64,000 bases of DNA from Bacillota bacterium (GCA_040757205.1 JBFLXL010000002.1:1-64000), one strand, 5' to 3'. Numbered from the stretch's first letter, positions 25,569 to 33,483 are shown. Translations and numbers: made by a program. The notes: a model not told the origin generated them from the sequence alone.

Positions 25569-26333
25569 TTGGGCAAGGTTATCGCGGTCACAAACCAGAA
25601 GGGCGGCGTGGCCAAAACCACCACCTGCGTGAACCTGGCCGCGGCCCTGGCACTCAACAGCAAGCGGGTGCTGCTGGTGGACATCGATCCCCAGGGCAAC
25701 GCCACCAGCGGCACGGGGTTGAACCGGAACAGCCTTAAGCGGTGCATCTACAACGTCCTGATCACCGGGGATCCCCTGCGTAACGTGACGCACGCCTGCG
25801 CGTCCGTTGCGGGCGTGGACGTGGTGCCGGCCACGCTGCAACTGGCCGGGGCGGAGATTGAGATGGTGGGCATGCCGGAGCGGGAACTCCTCCTGAGAAA
25901 GGCGCTGGGCAAAGTCCGCGGCGGCTACGACTACACCTTGATCGACTGCCCCCCCTCACTGGGGCTTCTGACCCTAAACGCCTTGGGCGCCGCCGATTCG
26001 GTCCTGATTCCCATTCAGTGCGAGTACTATGCCCTTGAAGGCTTAAGTCACTTGATGAGCGCCGTACAACTGGTGCAGCGCCGGCTCAACCCGAGGCTTG
26101 AGATCGAGGGGGTGCTCCTGACCTTGTTCGACGGGCGCACGAACCTGGCTATTCAGGTGGTGGAAGAGGTCAAACGGCATTTCGGAAACAAGGTTTACCG
26201 GACGATTATTCCGCGCAATGTGCGGCTGAGTGAGGCGCCCAGTTTCGGTATACCCGTGGTGGTATATGATCCGAAATGCCGGGGGGCCGAGGTGTACGGC
26301 GATCTGGCAAAGGAAGTGATGGAACGTGGGTAA
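25569..26333 (+). CDS. parA: Chromosome partitioning ATPase ParA (Soj)
   Basis: This MinD/ParA-type ATPase segregates origins with ParB. The deviant Walker A is KGGVAKTTT at about 11-19, where alanine replaces the more common glycine; DIDPQGNATSGTG follows. TTG at 25569 gives MGKVIAVTNQKGGVAKTT and has GGAGG 7 bases upstream; the open frame reaches back to 25479 with no family similarity. 254 residues. It overlaps parB by 8 bases. Confidence 0.95.
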   Translation: MGKVIAVTNQKGGVAKTTTCVNLAAALALNSKRVLLVDIDPQGNATSGTGLNRNSLKRCIYNVLITGDPLRNVTHACASVAGVDVVPATLQLAGAEIEMVGMPERELLLRKALGKVRGGYDYTLIDCPPSLGLLTLNALGAADSVLIPIQCEYYALEGLSHLMSAVQLVQRRLNPRLEIEGVLLTLFDGRTNLAIQVVEEVKRHFGNKVYRTIIPRNVRLSEAPSFGIPVVVYDPKCRGAEVYGDLAKEVMERG

Positions 26334-27201
26334 GAAAAGAGCCCTGGGAAGAGGGCTGGACGCCCTGTTGCCCGGATTGCGGGTGGAGGCGGCCGCGGCG
26401 GCCGGAGAAGGACTGCGGGAGATACCCGTGGACCGGATACGGACCAACCCCCGCCAGTCACGCCAAGTGTTCGACCAGGAGCGCATGGCCGAACTGGCGG
26501 CGTCCATCGCCGAAGTGGGGCTGGTGCAACCGGTGGTGGTCCGGCAGTCCGGGGACGGGTACGAGCTGATCTCCGGGGAACGGCGCCTGCGCGCCTTTGT
26601 GGCGCTGGGCAAAAGCAGTATCCCGGCCCTGGTCCGGGAGTTGCCCGAAGCGCAAGTCGCAATGGCGGTGCTGATCGAGAACATTCAGCGGGAGAACCTG
26701 AACCCGCTGGAAGAGGCGGTCGCCTACCGGCGACTCGTGGATGAGTTCGACCTGACCCAGGAGGAGGTGGCGCGGCGGGTGGGTAAGAGCCGCGTGCACG
26801 TGACCAATACCCTGCGCCTGCTTTCTCTCCCCTTGCCGGTGCAGGAGGCCGTCGGTTCGGGGGCGCTTACCGCCGGGCACGCCCGGGTGTTGGGGGCGCT
26901 GGATGACGCCGCCCGTCAGGTTGAGCTGGCGCAGCGGGCGGTGGCCCGGGGCCTGTCGGTGCGGGCGCTGGAGGAAGAGGTGCGGAACGTGGCCGCTCAG
27001 CCCTCCCCCTCCGGAGGGGGGCCAAGGAGCCGCACGGAAAACGGCCTGAGGAACCTGCTGCGGGAGCGTGCCGGTGCGCTTGCCCCGCGGGTGAACATCC
27101 GCGGCGACCGGAACAAGGGGCGCCTTGAAATCCGCTACCGGAACGAACGCGAACTTGAAGAAGTGCTGGATTGGCTGGCCTATGTTTCACGTAGAACATG
27201 A
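26326..27201 (+). CDS. parB: Chromosome partitioning protein ParB (Spo0J)
   Basis: This CTP-dependent DNA clamp loads at parS. KRALGRGLDALLPGL is the N-terminal ParA-stimulating peptide. The CTP-binding domain has ELISGERRLRAFVAL (about 83-97) and ENIQRENLNPLEEA. The helix-turn-helix is around EEVARRVGKSRVHVTNTLRL (about 147-166). The C-terminal dimer domain ends LEEVLDWLAYVSRRT. 291 residues, GTG start. The stop codon lies inside the first parS-like site. Confidence 0.96.
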   Translation: MGKKRALGRGLDALLPGLRVEAAAAAGEGLREIPVDRIRTNPRQSRQVFDQERMAELAASIAEVGLVQPVVVRQSGDGYELISGERRLRAFVALGKSSIPALVRELPEAQVAMAVLIENIQRENLNPLEEAVAYRRLVDEFDLTQEEVARRVGKSRVHVTNTLRLLSLPLPVQEAVGSGALTAGHARVLGALDDAARQVELAQRAVARGLSVRALEEEVRNVAAQPSPSGGGPRSRTENGLRNLLRERAGALAPRVNIRGDRNKGRLEIRYRNERELEEVLDWLAYVSRRT

Positions 27202-27212
27202 CGGTGAAACAA
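27173..27212 (+). repeat. 40-base direct repeat, copy 1 (parB 3' end)
   Basis: This segment holds the last codons and stop of parB plus the first parS-like site. It is repeated without change at 27321-27360, 148 bases downstream. Confidence 0.9.
27183..27211 (+). promoter_or_regulatory. parS-like site 1
   Basis: TGTTTCACGTAGAACA (27183-27198) matches the parS consensus TGTTTCACGTGAAACA at 14 of 16 positions. A perfect second half-site GTGAAACA follows at 27204-27211, so intact half-sites are present but separated by 13 bases. It overlaps the parB stop codon. Confidence 0.65.
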
Positions 27213-27258
27213 ATGGGCGAGATCTTTTACGCTGGCGGTAGTGACTGCCACCGTGGGC

Positions 27259-27286
27259 GTTTCACGTAGAACATGGCGGTGAAACA
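27259..27286 (+). promoter_or_regulatory. parS-like site 2
   Basis: GTTTCACGTAGAACA (27259-27273) followed by GTGAAACA (27279-27286), with the same 13-base spacing between half-sites as in sites 1 and 3. The first base of the left half-site is C instead of T. Confidence 0.6.
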
Positions 27287-27320
27287 TGGGTGGGCTGAAT
27301 GACGGATTGCAATGGCGGTA

Positions 27321-27360
27321 GGCTGGCCTATGTTTCACGTAGAACATGACGGTGAAACAA
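27321..27360 (+). repeat. 40-base direct repeat, copy 2, with parS-like site 3
   Basis: Exact copy of 27173-27212. It contains TGTTTCAC (27331-27338) and GTGAAACA (27352-27359) and an untranslated duplicate of the last parB codons. Confidence 0.85.
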
Positions 27361-27373
27361 GTTGGTGGGAAAG

Positions 27374-27694
27374 ATGCGTGAGCTGGAACAGGGGCTTCTC
27401 CTGGGCATCTTGATCGGCGAGGGGCACTTCGGCGGCGACGGCCGCCAAGCGCATATCACGGTGCGCATGCACTCCCGGAACCGGCCCCTCTTTGAATGGC
27501 TCATGCAGGTGGTTCCCGGTTCGCGCCTGTACGGTCCGTACCGGCACGGCGGGCGGGACTACTGCCAGTGGATGGTGCGGGGGGCCGCGCTCCGGGAGCT
27601 TTTGCCGGTTCTCGACCGCCTTCCCCTCGGCGAGATCAGCCCCGACACCCACGCGCGCTACCGGCGGATGAAGGAAAGCTACCGCCTGCCCTAG
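27374..27694 (+). CDS. Small LAGLIDADG-like protein
   Basis: The product has 106 residues from ATG 27374 (GGTGGGA just upstream; TTG 27362 is an alternative). LLLGILIGEGHFGGDG resembles a single LAGLIDADG motif (ILIGEG core). The following HITVRMHSRNRPLFEWLMQV and DYCQWMVRGAALRELLPVLD show the alternating strand-helix pattern of that fold. A single-motif protein of this size would act as a homodimer. No interrupted intron or intein host is evident. It could be a homing-endonuclease relative or a domesticated DNA-binding protein near parS; function is not assigned. Confidence 0.6.
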   Translation: MRELEQGLLLGILIGEGHFGGDGRQAHITVRMHSRNRPLFEWLMQVVPGSRLYGPYRHGGRDYCQWMVRGAALRELLPVLDRLPLGEISPDTHARYRRMKESYRLP

Positions 27695-27749
27695 CTAGAT
27701 ACAGGTCGCCCGGTCAGTGGAGCCCGGGCCGTTCTTGGATCCCAGGGCA

Positions 27750-28973
27750 TTATTCTTGCTGCTCAGCGGGCAAGCCCTCGTGCTGCAGCAGGGCTTCCGC
27801 CGCCCGTTCAGCCGCCGTGCTGACGGTGCGTAACGGGACGCGGTGCTGGAGCGCACACGTGCGGCAATCCTCGAATTCGGGCTTCAACCGCAGCACCCGG
27901 CCATCCAGCAGGGCCATCTTCACCCGTACCGGACCGTAAGCCGTGTCCACCGTCAGCATCCGGCGGTCCAGAACAACCCGGTCCTCACGGCGCACACGTA
28001 GGCCCAGCGTGCCGGTTTCCTTCAGTATAACCGTCACCAATGAATTCCATTCATCCGCGTCAGCGATGACCGTCAGCTTGATCCCCGGACGGCCCTTTTT
28101 CATAATCAGGAGGGTCAGGTACGCGTCCAGCGCTCCGGCGGCCAGGAGCCGCTCCAGGACGTACGGGTGGTGTTCGGGATTGACATCGTCCAGCACCGTT
28201 TCCAGGACGGTGACTTGCCCCTCCGTCCGGAGGCGGCTTGGCAGCGGCGGTCCGGCCCGGCCCAGCACCGCCCGCAATAGGTTCGGGAAGGGAAGGGTCG
28301 CGGTCCCGGCTCCGTACCCGACCTCTTCGACGATGAGGCTCGGGAAGCCGCCGGCCGTCGAAGCCAGGGTGACGGCCAGGGCTGCGCCCGTCGGCGTGAC
28401 CAGTTCCGCCTCGACTGCGGCGGGGCGGGTTGGCAAGCCGCGGATGAGCTCGAGTACGGCGGGGGCCGGCACCGGGAGCGTGCCGTGGGCGCACTGCACG
28501 AAGCCCCTGGACAGCGGCAGGGGTGAGAGCCGCACCTGCTCCACCTGCAGCAAATACAGGGCGGCGACTGTGCCGACGACTTCGACGATAGCGTCCACCG
28601 CGCCCGTTTCGTGGAAGTGGACCCGGTCCGGAGAGACGCCGTGGACCCGGGCCTCGGCCCGGGCCAGGCGGGCGAAAACCCGGGTCGCGTCACGGGCCAC
28701 CGGTTCCGGCAGCCCGCCGGCCCGGATGATCTCCAGGATGTCGGGCAGGCGGCGTTCGGGCTGTTCCCGGCCGGTGAGCACCTTGACCTTGGTGGCCCGC
28801 AGGCCGCCTCGTTTCTCCTCGCGCAACTCCAGCGTCCAACCTTCGAGAGGGAGTCCGGAGAGCACGGCCCGAACCTCGTCGGGCGGGGCTCCGGCGTCAA
28901 GCAGGGAACCCAGGGCCATGTCCCCGCTGATTCCGGCAAAACAATCCCAGAAGAGGAGGCGCACGTCATTCAT
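27750..28973 (-). CDS. larC: Nickel pincer cofactor biosynthesis protein LarC
   Basis: It inserts nickel into the pincer nucleotide cofactor used by lactate racemase-like enzymes. The 407-residue product starts MNDVRLLFWDCFAGISGDMA, the family N-terminus (a shared second ATG lies 4 bases on), and contains HFHETGAVDAIVEVVGTVAA and VLDDVNPEHHPYVLERLLAAGALD. The C-terminal CTP-dependent domain runs to the end without an obvious frameshift. The ATG overlaps the stop of the larB fragment. No larA homologue lies in the window. Confidence 0.92.
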   Translation of the reverse strand: MNDVRLLFWDCFAGISGDMALGSLLDAGAPPDEVRAVLSGLPLEGWTLELREEKRGGLRATKVKVLTGREQPERRLPDILEIIRAGGLPEPVARDATRVFARLARAEARVHGVSPDRVHFHETGAVDAIVEVVGTVAALYLLQVEQVRLSPLPLSRGFVQCAHGTLPVPAPAVLELIRGLPTRPAAVEAELVTPTGAALAVTLASTAGGFPSLIVEEVGYGAGTATLPFPNLLRAVLGRAGPPLPSRLRTEGQVTVLETVLDDVNPEHHPYVLERLLAAGALDAYLTLLIMKKGRPGIKLTVIADADEWNSLVTVILKETGTLGLRVRREDRVVLDRRMLTVDTAYGPVRVKMALLDGRVLRLKPEFEDCRTCALQHRVPLRTVSTAAERAAEALLQHEGLPAEQQE

Positions 28974-29134
28974 TCCTTCCGGAGCGGATAATGGCACCGG
29001 CCAGGGTGATGATTCGGGCGGGCAAAGCCGAGTTCCTCGCAGGGCAGGATCCGGAGCGCCTCGACGGCCGCCTCCACCGTCACGCGGCCCGGTGCCACGT
29101 CCTGGAGGATGGCCGCCAATTTTTTCTTGTTCAC
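28970..29134 (-). pseudogene. larB: Truncated LarB (N-terminal fragment)
   Basis: A GTG at 29134 opens 54 codons: MNKKKLAAILQDVAPGRVTV, then EALRILPCEELGFARPNHHP, then a short unrelated end. The first about 43 residues match the N-terminal helix and GFARxDHHR segment of LarB, the pyridinium carboxylase/hydrolase of the nickel pincer pathway. The entire catalytic PurE-like domain (about 200 residues) is absent. The fragment sits exactly where larB belongs between larE and larC and its stop overlaps the larC start. It looks like an internal deletion that kept translational coupling. Confidence 0.7.
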
Positions 29135-29179
29135 GGTGTGCGCCCCCATTATAATGAGTGCAGGGTTCGACGCGCTTTG

Positions 29180-29977
29180 TCAGGACTCCCCATCGAAGCT
29201 TCCCGTCCGGTAGCCGGCGATGTCGGAGGTGACGAAAGTAAAGCCGAGGGTCCGCAAGTGATCGAGGACCAGGTCCCGATGGGGCGGGGTCACCAACCGG
29301 GTCAACTCGGACGGGTCGACCTCGATCCGGGCCAGCTCCCCGTGGTGGCGGAGCCGTACCGTAGAGTACCCGAGTGCGCGCAAAAACTCTTCGCCGGCCC
29401 GGACTTGTTCCAGTTTCTTCGGCGTGAGCGGGTCGCCGTAGGGAATGCGGGTGGCCAGGCAGCTCTCCGGCGGCTCGTTTCCGAAGTCCAGACCCAAGCG
29501 AAAGGCCAGGGAGCGGACATCCTTTTTTTCGACCCCGGCCTGAAGCAGGGGGCTGACGACGCCGAACTCGGCCGCGGCCCGCAGTCCCGGACGGTATTCG
29601 CGCGCATCTGAGGCGTTGGTTCCGTCGATAATACCAGTGAGGCCTTTGGTGCGGGTAATGTCCCGCAAGGTCTGGAACAAAAGCGACTTGCACCGGTAGC
29701 AGCGGTCGCGGGGGTTGGCCAAAAACAGGGGATCGGCGAGTTGACCGCCCGGGAATTCGAGGTGATGAACTCCCAGCCGGGCCGTCAGGGCGAGAGCCCG
29801 CCGCCGGTCGGCGCGGGCGTAGATTTCGCCCACGGCCGTAGCGGCCGCCACCCGCTCTCCGAGCACTTCCCGGGCCAGGCACAGCACTACGGCCGAGTCA
29901 ACTCCGCCCGACAGCGCCACGACCACACCGTCGAGTTTCCTGATTATGGCGCGGACACGTTCGTCGTTTCCAGACAC
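29180..29977 (-). CDS. larE: ATP-dependent sacrificial sulfur transferase LarE
   Basis: It adenylates the cofactor precursor and donates sulfur in nickel pincer synthesis. The PP-loop is ALSGGVDSAVVL (about 22-33), followed by RDRCYRCKSLLFQTL and DGTNASDAREYRPGL. ESCLATRIPYG (about 178-188) carries the cysteine used as sacrificial sulfur donor in one LarE type. 265 residues, GTG start with GGAGG 11 bases upstream. First gene of the larE-larB'-larC set. Confidence 0.92.
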   Translation of the reverse strand: MSGNDERVRAIIRKLDGVVVALSGGVDSAVVLCLAREVLGERVAAATAVGEIYARADRRRALALTARLGVHHLEFPGGQLADPLFLANPRDRCYRCKSLLFQTLRDITRTKGLTGIIDGTNASDAREYRPGLRAAAEFGVVSPLLQAGVEKKDVRSLAFRLGLDFGNEPPESCLATRIPYGDPLTPKKLEQVRAGEEFLRALGYSTVRLRHHGELARIEVDPSELTRLVTPPHRDLVLDHLRTLGFTFVTSDIAGYRTGSFDGES

Positions 29978-29995
29978 TGGTCATCCGGCCTCCCG

Positions 29996-30108
29996 GTTGC
30001 AGTGTAGAGCAGTCCGGGGGTGCGTGTCAAACGCAGAGATTGCCGCAGTTTAGCGTACCGCTTCCGGAGTTGCAGTGTAGGGCAGCCCGGGGGTGCGCGT
30101 CAAACGGG
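29996..30108. repeat. Pair of about 38-base direct repeats
   Basis: 29996-30033 and 30071-30108 share GTTGCAGTGTAG, GCAG, CCGGGGGTGCG and GTCAAACG with three or four differences, 75 bases apart. They fill the gap between larE and the DUF4446 gene. Confidence 0.8.
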
Positions 30109-30138
30109 GCCTGAACGCCCGATAAGGAGTGGAATGAA

Positions 30139-30633
30139 TTGCCTGCGGGCACTTTCGAGATCTTGATTGGAATGGTGGGGCTGCTGGCCCTTCTGAACAT
30201 TGTTCTTCTGCTGGCCCATCGCCGCATGGCCGGGCGGTTGCGCCGTTTGTCCCAGTTGCTGCGGCTGACTGACCGGGGCAGCCTGGACGAGTTGGTCAAC
30301 ACATTCGCCCTCAATATCGAAGAAATAAACCGCAAGCTGGACGGCGTGGCGGCCTGGCAGAGGGCCGCAGATGAAACCCTGGCGGGTTGCGCCAGGACTC
30401 CGGTGATGCTCCGCTTCTGCGCCTTTGAAGGTGTGGGCGGCGATCTCAGCTACTCGTGCGCTATCCTGGACGGCAAGGGCGACGGCGTGATCCTGACCGC
30501 CCTGCATTCGCAGAACGCTTCGTTTTCCTACGGGAAACCGGTGGAGGGCGGCCGGTCGGCCTACCAGTTCAGCACCGAGGAACAGGAAGCCGTCGGGCGG
30601 GCGATGAAGAACGCTCCCCCAGGTGACGGATAA
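30139..30633 (+). CDS. DUF4446 family protein
   Basis: The 164-residue protein has one N-terminal membrane helix (about 5-26, ILIGMVGLLALLNIVLLLAH), a coiled helical linker (about 30-70) and a cytoplasmic beta-rich domain (VMLRFCAFEGVGGDLSYSCA, then GVILTALHSQNASFSYGKPV). This pattern is DUF4446, a family often found next to parAB in spore-forming Firmicutes. Function is unknown. The TTG start follows AAGGAGTG. Confidence 0.85.
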   Translation: MPAGTFEILIGMVGLLALLNIVLLLAHRRMAGRLRRLSQLLRLTDRGSLDELVNTFALNIEEINRKLDGVAAWQRAADETLAGCARTPVMLRFCAFEGVGGDLSYSCAILDGKGDGVILTALHSQNASFSYGKPVEGGRSAYQFSTEEQEAVGRAMKNAPPGDG

Positions 30634-30733
30634 GCCTGCCGTCCCCGTCGCCGTCTGGCTGGAAGAGACTCACATCTACTCGACCCTTTTTTCGGAGGGA
30701 TAAGGTCTATTTTCGGAGGGAGGAGGTGGTTCG

Positions 30734-31369
30734 GTGTTTCGGGACCGGGTGGACGCGGGTCGGCGGCTGGCGGCCCGGTTGGCGGAGGAAGATTTGCCCG
30801 GCGGGCTGGTGCTCGGTATTCCCCGCGGCGGGGTGGTGGTGGCCGCGGTGGTGGCCGCGGAGCTGGCCCTCCCGTTGGACGTTATTGTGCCGCGCAAGAT
30901 CGGTGCCCCGGGTAATCCCGAGTTGGCCGTGGGCGCGGTAACCCAGGACGGCACCGTGATCTATAACGAGCAGTTGCTCCGGAGATTGAGGTTGAAAGCA
31001 GAGGACCTTGAAGGCCAGGTGCGGCAGCAAATCAAGGAGATTGAGCGTCGTACGGCCCTTTACCGCGGGTCCGGCGCTCCTCCCGCGTTAACCGGGCGGA
31101 CCGTCATCCTGATTGACGACGGCATCGCCACCGGGTACACGGTGCTCGCCGCCCTGCGGTCCTTAAGGCGCGCCGGGCCGCGAAGGGTAATACTGGGTGT
31201 GCCCGTGGCCCCCCCGGAGACCCTGGAACACCTGAGGCCGGAGGTCGATCAGCTGGTGTGCCTGGAGGCTCCGGAAGATTTCTACGCCGTGGGCCAATTC
31301 TATCTCCACTTCGACCAGAATTCGGACCAGGAGGTCATCGGCCTGCTCCGGGCCGGCCGAAACGCATAA
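30734..31369 (+). CDS. Phosphoribosyltransferase family protein
   Basis: The 211-residue protein has a PRPP-binding loop VILIDDGIATGYTVLAALR (about 117-135) and an N-terminal GLVLGIPRGGVVVAA segment, as in the predicted phosphoribosyltransferases related to ComF/hydrolase-fused families. The substrate is not predictable. The GTG start has AGGAGG upstream, and TTTTCGGAGGGA is duplicated just before it (30689-30721). Confidence 0.85.
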   Translation: MFRDRVDAGRRLAARLAEEDLPGGLVLGIPRGGVVVAAVVAAELALPLDVIVPRKIGAPGNPELAVGAVTQDGTVIYNEQLLRRLRLKAEDLEGQVRQQIKEIERRTALYRGSGAPPALTGRTVILIDDGIATGYTVLAALRSLRRAGPRRVILGVPVAPPETLEHLRPEVDQLVCLEAPEDFYAVGQFYLHFDQNSDQEVIGLLRAGRNA

Positions 31370-31414
31370 AAGCGCCCGCCGCCCACATAATAAGGGCGAC
31401 GGAGGTGAAGTTTC

Positions 31415-31678
31415 TTGCGAAAGAGAGTGGCGATCGCCGAGGGCCTGACCGGACTGGACGACTTCTTTCACCGGCGGGGCTACACGGTCGTGGCTCCGGA
31501 CGAGGCGGACAAATCGGTGGCGCTCGTAATCTCGGGGGCCACCCGTGATTTCACCGGGGTGCAGGAGCGGGCGCTCAAGGTGCCCGTGGTCAATGCCGAG
31601 GGCAAAACCCCGGAGGAGATATTCAGCCAAGTCGAAAGGATTTCCAAGATCGCGACCCCGGAACCCAGGCTTATATAG
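31415..31678 (+). CDS. UPF0180 family protein
   Basis: The 87-residue protein begins MRKRVAIAEGLTGLDDFFHR and continues GYTVVAPDEADKSVALVISG, the pattern of the YkuS/UPF0180 family of uncharacterised Firmicute proteins. The TTG start has GGAGGTG upstream. Its stop codon lies in the loop of a hairpin shared with yyaC. Confidence 0.85.
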   Translation: MRKRVAIAEGLTGLDDFFHRRGYTVVAPDEADKSVALVISGATRDFTGVQERALKVPVVNAEGKTPEEIFSQVERISKIATPEPRLI

Positions 31679-31688
31679 CCTGGGTTCC
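31660..31688. terminator. Convergent hairpin over two stop codons
   Basis: An 11-bp perfect stem (GGAACCCAGGC with GCCTGGGTTCC) encloses TTATATA. The yyaC TAA (31671-31673) is in the loop, and the UPF0180 TAG straddles the loop edge (31676-31678). No T-run follows on either strand, so it may act as an RNA-stabilising or weak bidirectional terminator structure. Confidence 0.6.
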
Positions 31689-32306
31689 GGCTATTCCGGC
31701 CTCATGCAGGCCCGGTTCGGTAATTACAGGCGGCCTCTGTTGGGATGCCAGCAGCCTCAAGCCGGTACAGACCACGTCGGAGATGCGCATTACCATATTC
31801 AGCCGGGTGTTCTGGAGCACCGTGAACTCCATAAAGCCGCCGACATTGACCACCCCTGTAATATGGACGTCGCCCACGGGCGGCAGCTCCTTTTTTACAC
31901 CGGCGCCGGGCCGCAAGGCGCCCGCGGCGATATTGACGCAACCGACACTCTCCAGTCTGCCGAGGCAGGCGTCCACCGCGATAATGAACGGATCGGCATA
32001 TTTCCGGCTGATGGTTTCCATTGCTTCCTGCAGGTTCGTGGCGTGAACCGGTTGCGCGAGCGTTCCGTACACCCGGAAGAAATTCTGGTCCAGGCTTTCC
32101 ACGCCCGAACCGATCAGGGGTCCGAGGCTGTCGCCGGTTGAGCGGTCCGAACCGATGCACAGCAGGATCACCGGCCTGCCCTTGTCCACGTGCTCGAGGT
32201 GGCGTCCAAGCTTGTCGGCCACCTTGGCCGGCGCGTTCGGGTCGTCTATGTGAATCCGCGTCTGGGCGGTATCATTTTCAATCTTGTAGAGGGTGGTTTT
32301 TTTCAT
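31671..32306 (-). CDS. yyaC: Spore protease YyaC
   Basis: DUF1256 family, related to the spore germination protease GPR fold. ILLCIGSDRSTGDSLGPLIG (about 46-65) and FIIAVDACLGRLESVG (about 108-123) are the conserved acidic blocks. From ATG 32306 (MKKTTLYKIENDT) it has 211 residues, with GGAG 9 bases upstream. It is present in spore-forming Firmicutes and implies sporulation ancestry. Confidence 0.88.
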   Translation of the reverse strand: MKKTTLYKIENDTAQTRIHIDDPNAPAKVADKLGRHLEHVDKGRPVILLCIGSDRSTGDSLGPLIGSGVESLDQNFFRVYGTLAQPVHATNLQEAMETISRKYADPFIIAVDACLGRLESVGCVNIAAGALRPGAGVKKELPPVGDVHITGVVNVGGFMEFTVLQNTRLNMVMRISDVVCTGLRLLASQQRPPVITEPGLHEAGIAGTQAI

Positions 32307-32412
32307 GGATGGTTCTCCCTTCGTGTACACAATTAAGTAATATATTTATTGCCGTCACCAGGAACGGTTATACCGAAAAGGCAGGGCATAACATGCCTTG
32401 AGGTGTCCTGAT

Positions 32413-33483
32413 TTGCGCAGCGGCAGCCTGAAAGTGGCGGTTCTTTACATCGGTGGAGTGATTGGGGCCGGCTTTGCCTCGGGTCAGGAAATCCTGCAGT
32501 TCTTCGCGGTCTTCGGCCTCCGGGGACTCTGGGGTGTGGCTCTCGCCACCGCCCTATTTGTCTATCTGGGGGTTGTGGTCCAGACCACCGCCGTGCGGCT
32601 CAAGTCCACTGGTTACCGCGAGGTGCTGGAACATCTTTTGGGCCGGGGTCCGGCTGCGGTGGTGGATTGCTTAAGCATGGGCATGCTTTTGGTGGGACTG
32701 GGAATAATGTTCGCCGGCAGCGGGGCCGTTTTTCAGGAACAACTGGGCTTGCCCCCGGCCGCCGGGGTGCTGGTGCTGGCCGTACTGACCGCGGCCATCC
32801 TTTGGGGCGGTCTCAACGGGGTCGTCGCTGTCAACGCTTTGCTGGTTCCGCTGAAGCTGGGACTGGTGATCGGCGTGGCGCTGCTGGTGCTCGTGGGGGC
32901 CTGGGGCGGTCCCGGTCCGTCCGCCCACACGGTTCCGTCACCGCCGGGGCTGCCGGCCGGCAACTGGGCCTGGGCCGCACTGTTGTACGTCTCCTATAAT
33001 ATGGTGGTCCCGGTGGCCGTGCTGTCCACCCTGGGGCGGCACCTGAGCCCGCCGGAAGCCGTCTGGGGCGCCGCGGCGGGCGGGGTGCTGCTCGGCCTGG
33101 CCGCGGGGGTGGTGGCGGCGGCGATTCTCGCCCATTACGGTGAGGTCCGGCCGTACCAGGTGCCCTTGCTGTACCTGGCGGGGACGGTGCATCCGGTCGT
33201 GGGGACCCTGTTTTCGGTGGTGATCTGGCTGGCGGTGTTCACCACCGGTATCGCCAACGCCCACGGATTTGCCGGCCGGCTGGCGCGGCCAGGTTCGGGC
33301 GGCTACCGGTTGGCCGGGATTGGAGCGGTCCTGATCATGGTTCCGGTCGCCCTGCTCGGGTTTGCGGATTTGGTACGGTTCTTCTACCCGCTCTTCGGGC
33401 TGGTCGGCCTGGTGTTGGTGGGAGCGCTGCTCTGCCGCCCGGTGGCAGGGTTTTGGCGGGCAAAGGCGAAAACAATCACTTAA
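32413..33483 (+). CDS. YkvI-type integral membrane transporter
   Basis: About 356 residues with ten hydrophobic segments and the N-terminal VLYIGGVIGAGFASGQEILQ motif of an APC-fold family related to BCCT/LIV-type carriers and Bacillus YkvI. The substrate is unknown. TTG 32413 has GAGGTG 8-9 bases upstream; an earlier TTG at 32398 overlaps that Shine-Dalgarno. Confidence 0.8.
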   Translation: MRSGSLKVAVLYIGGVIGAGFASGQEILQFFAVFGLRGLWGVALATALFVYLGVVVQTTAVRLKSTGYREVLEHLLGRGPAAVVDCLSMGMLLVGLGIMFAGSGAVFQEQLGLPPAAGVLVLAVLTAAILWGGLNGVVAVNALLVPLKLGLVIGVALLVLVGAWGGPGPSAHTVPSPPGLPAGNWAWAALLYVSYNMVVPVAVLSTLGRHLSPPEAVWGAAAGGVLLGLAAGVVAAAILAHYGEVRPYQVPLLYLAGTVHPVVGTLFSVVIWLAVFTTGIANAHGFAGRLARPGSGGYRLAGIGAVLIMVPVALLGFADLVRFFYPLFGLVGLVLVGALLCRPVAGFWRAKAKTIT

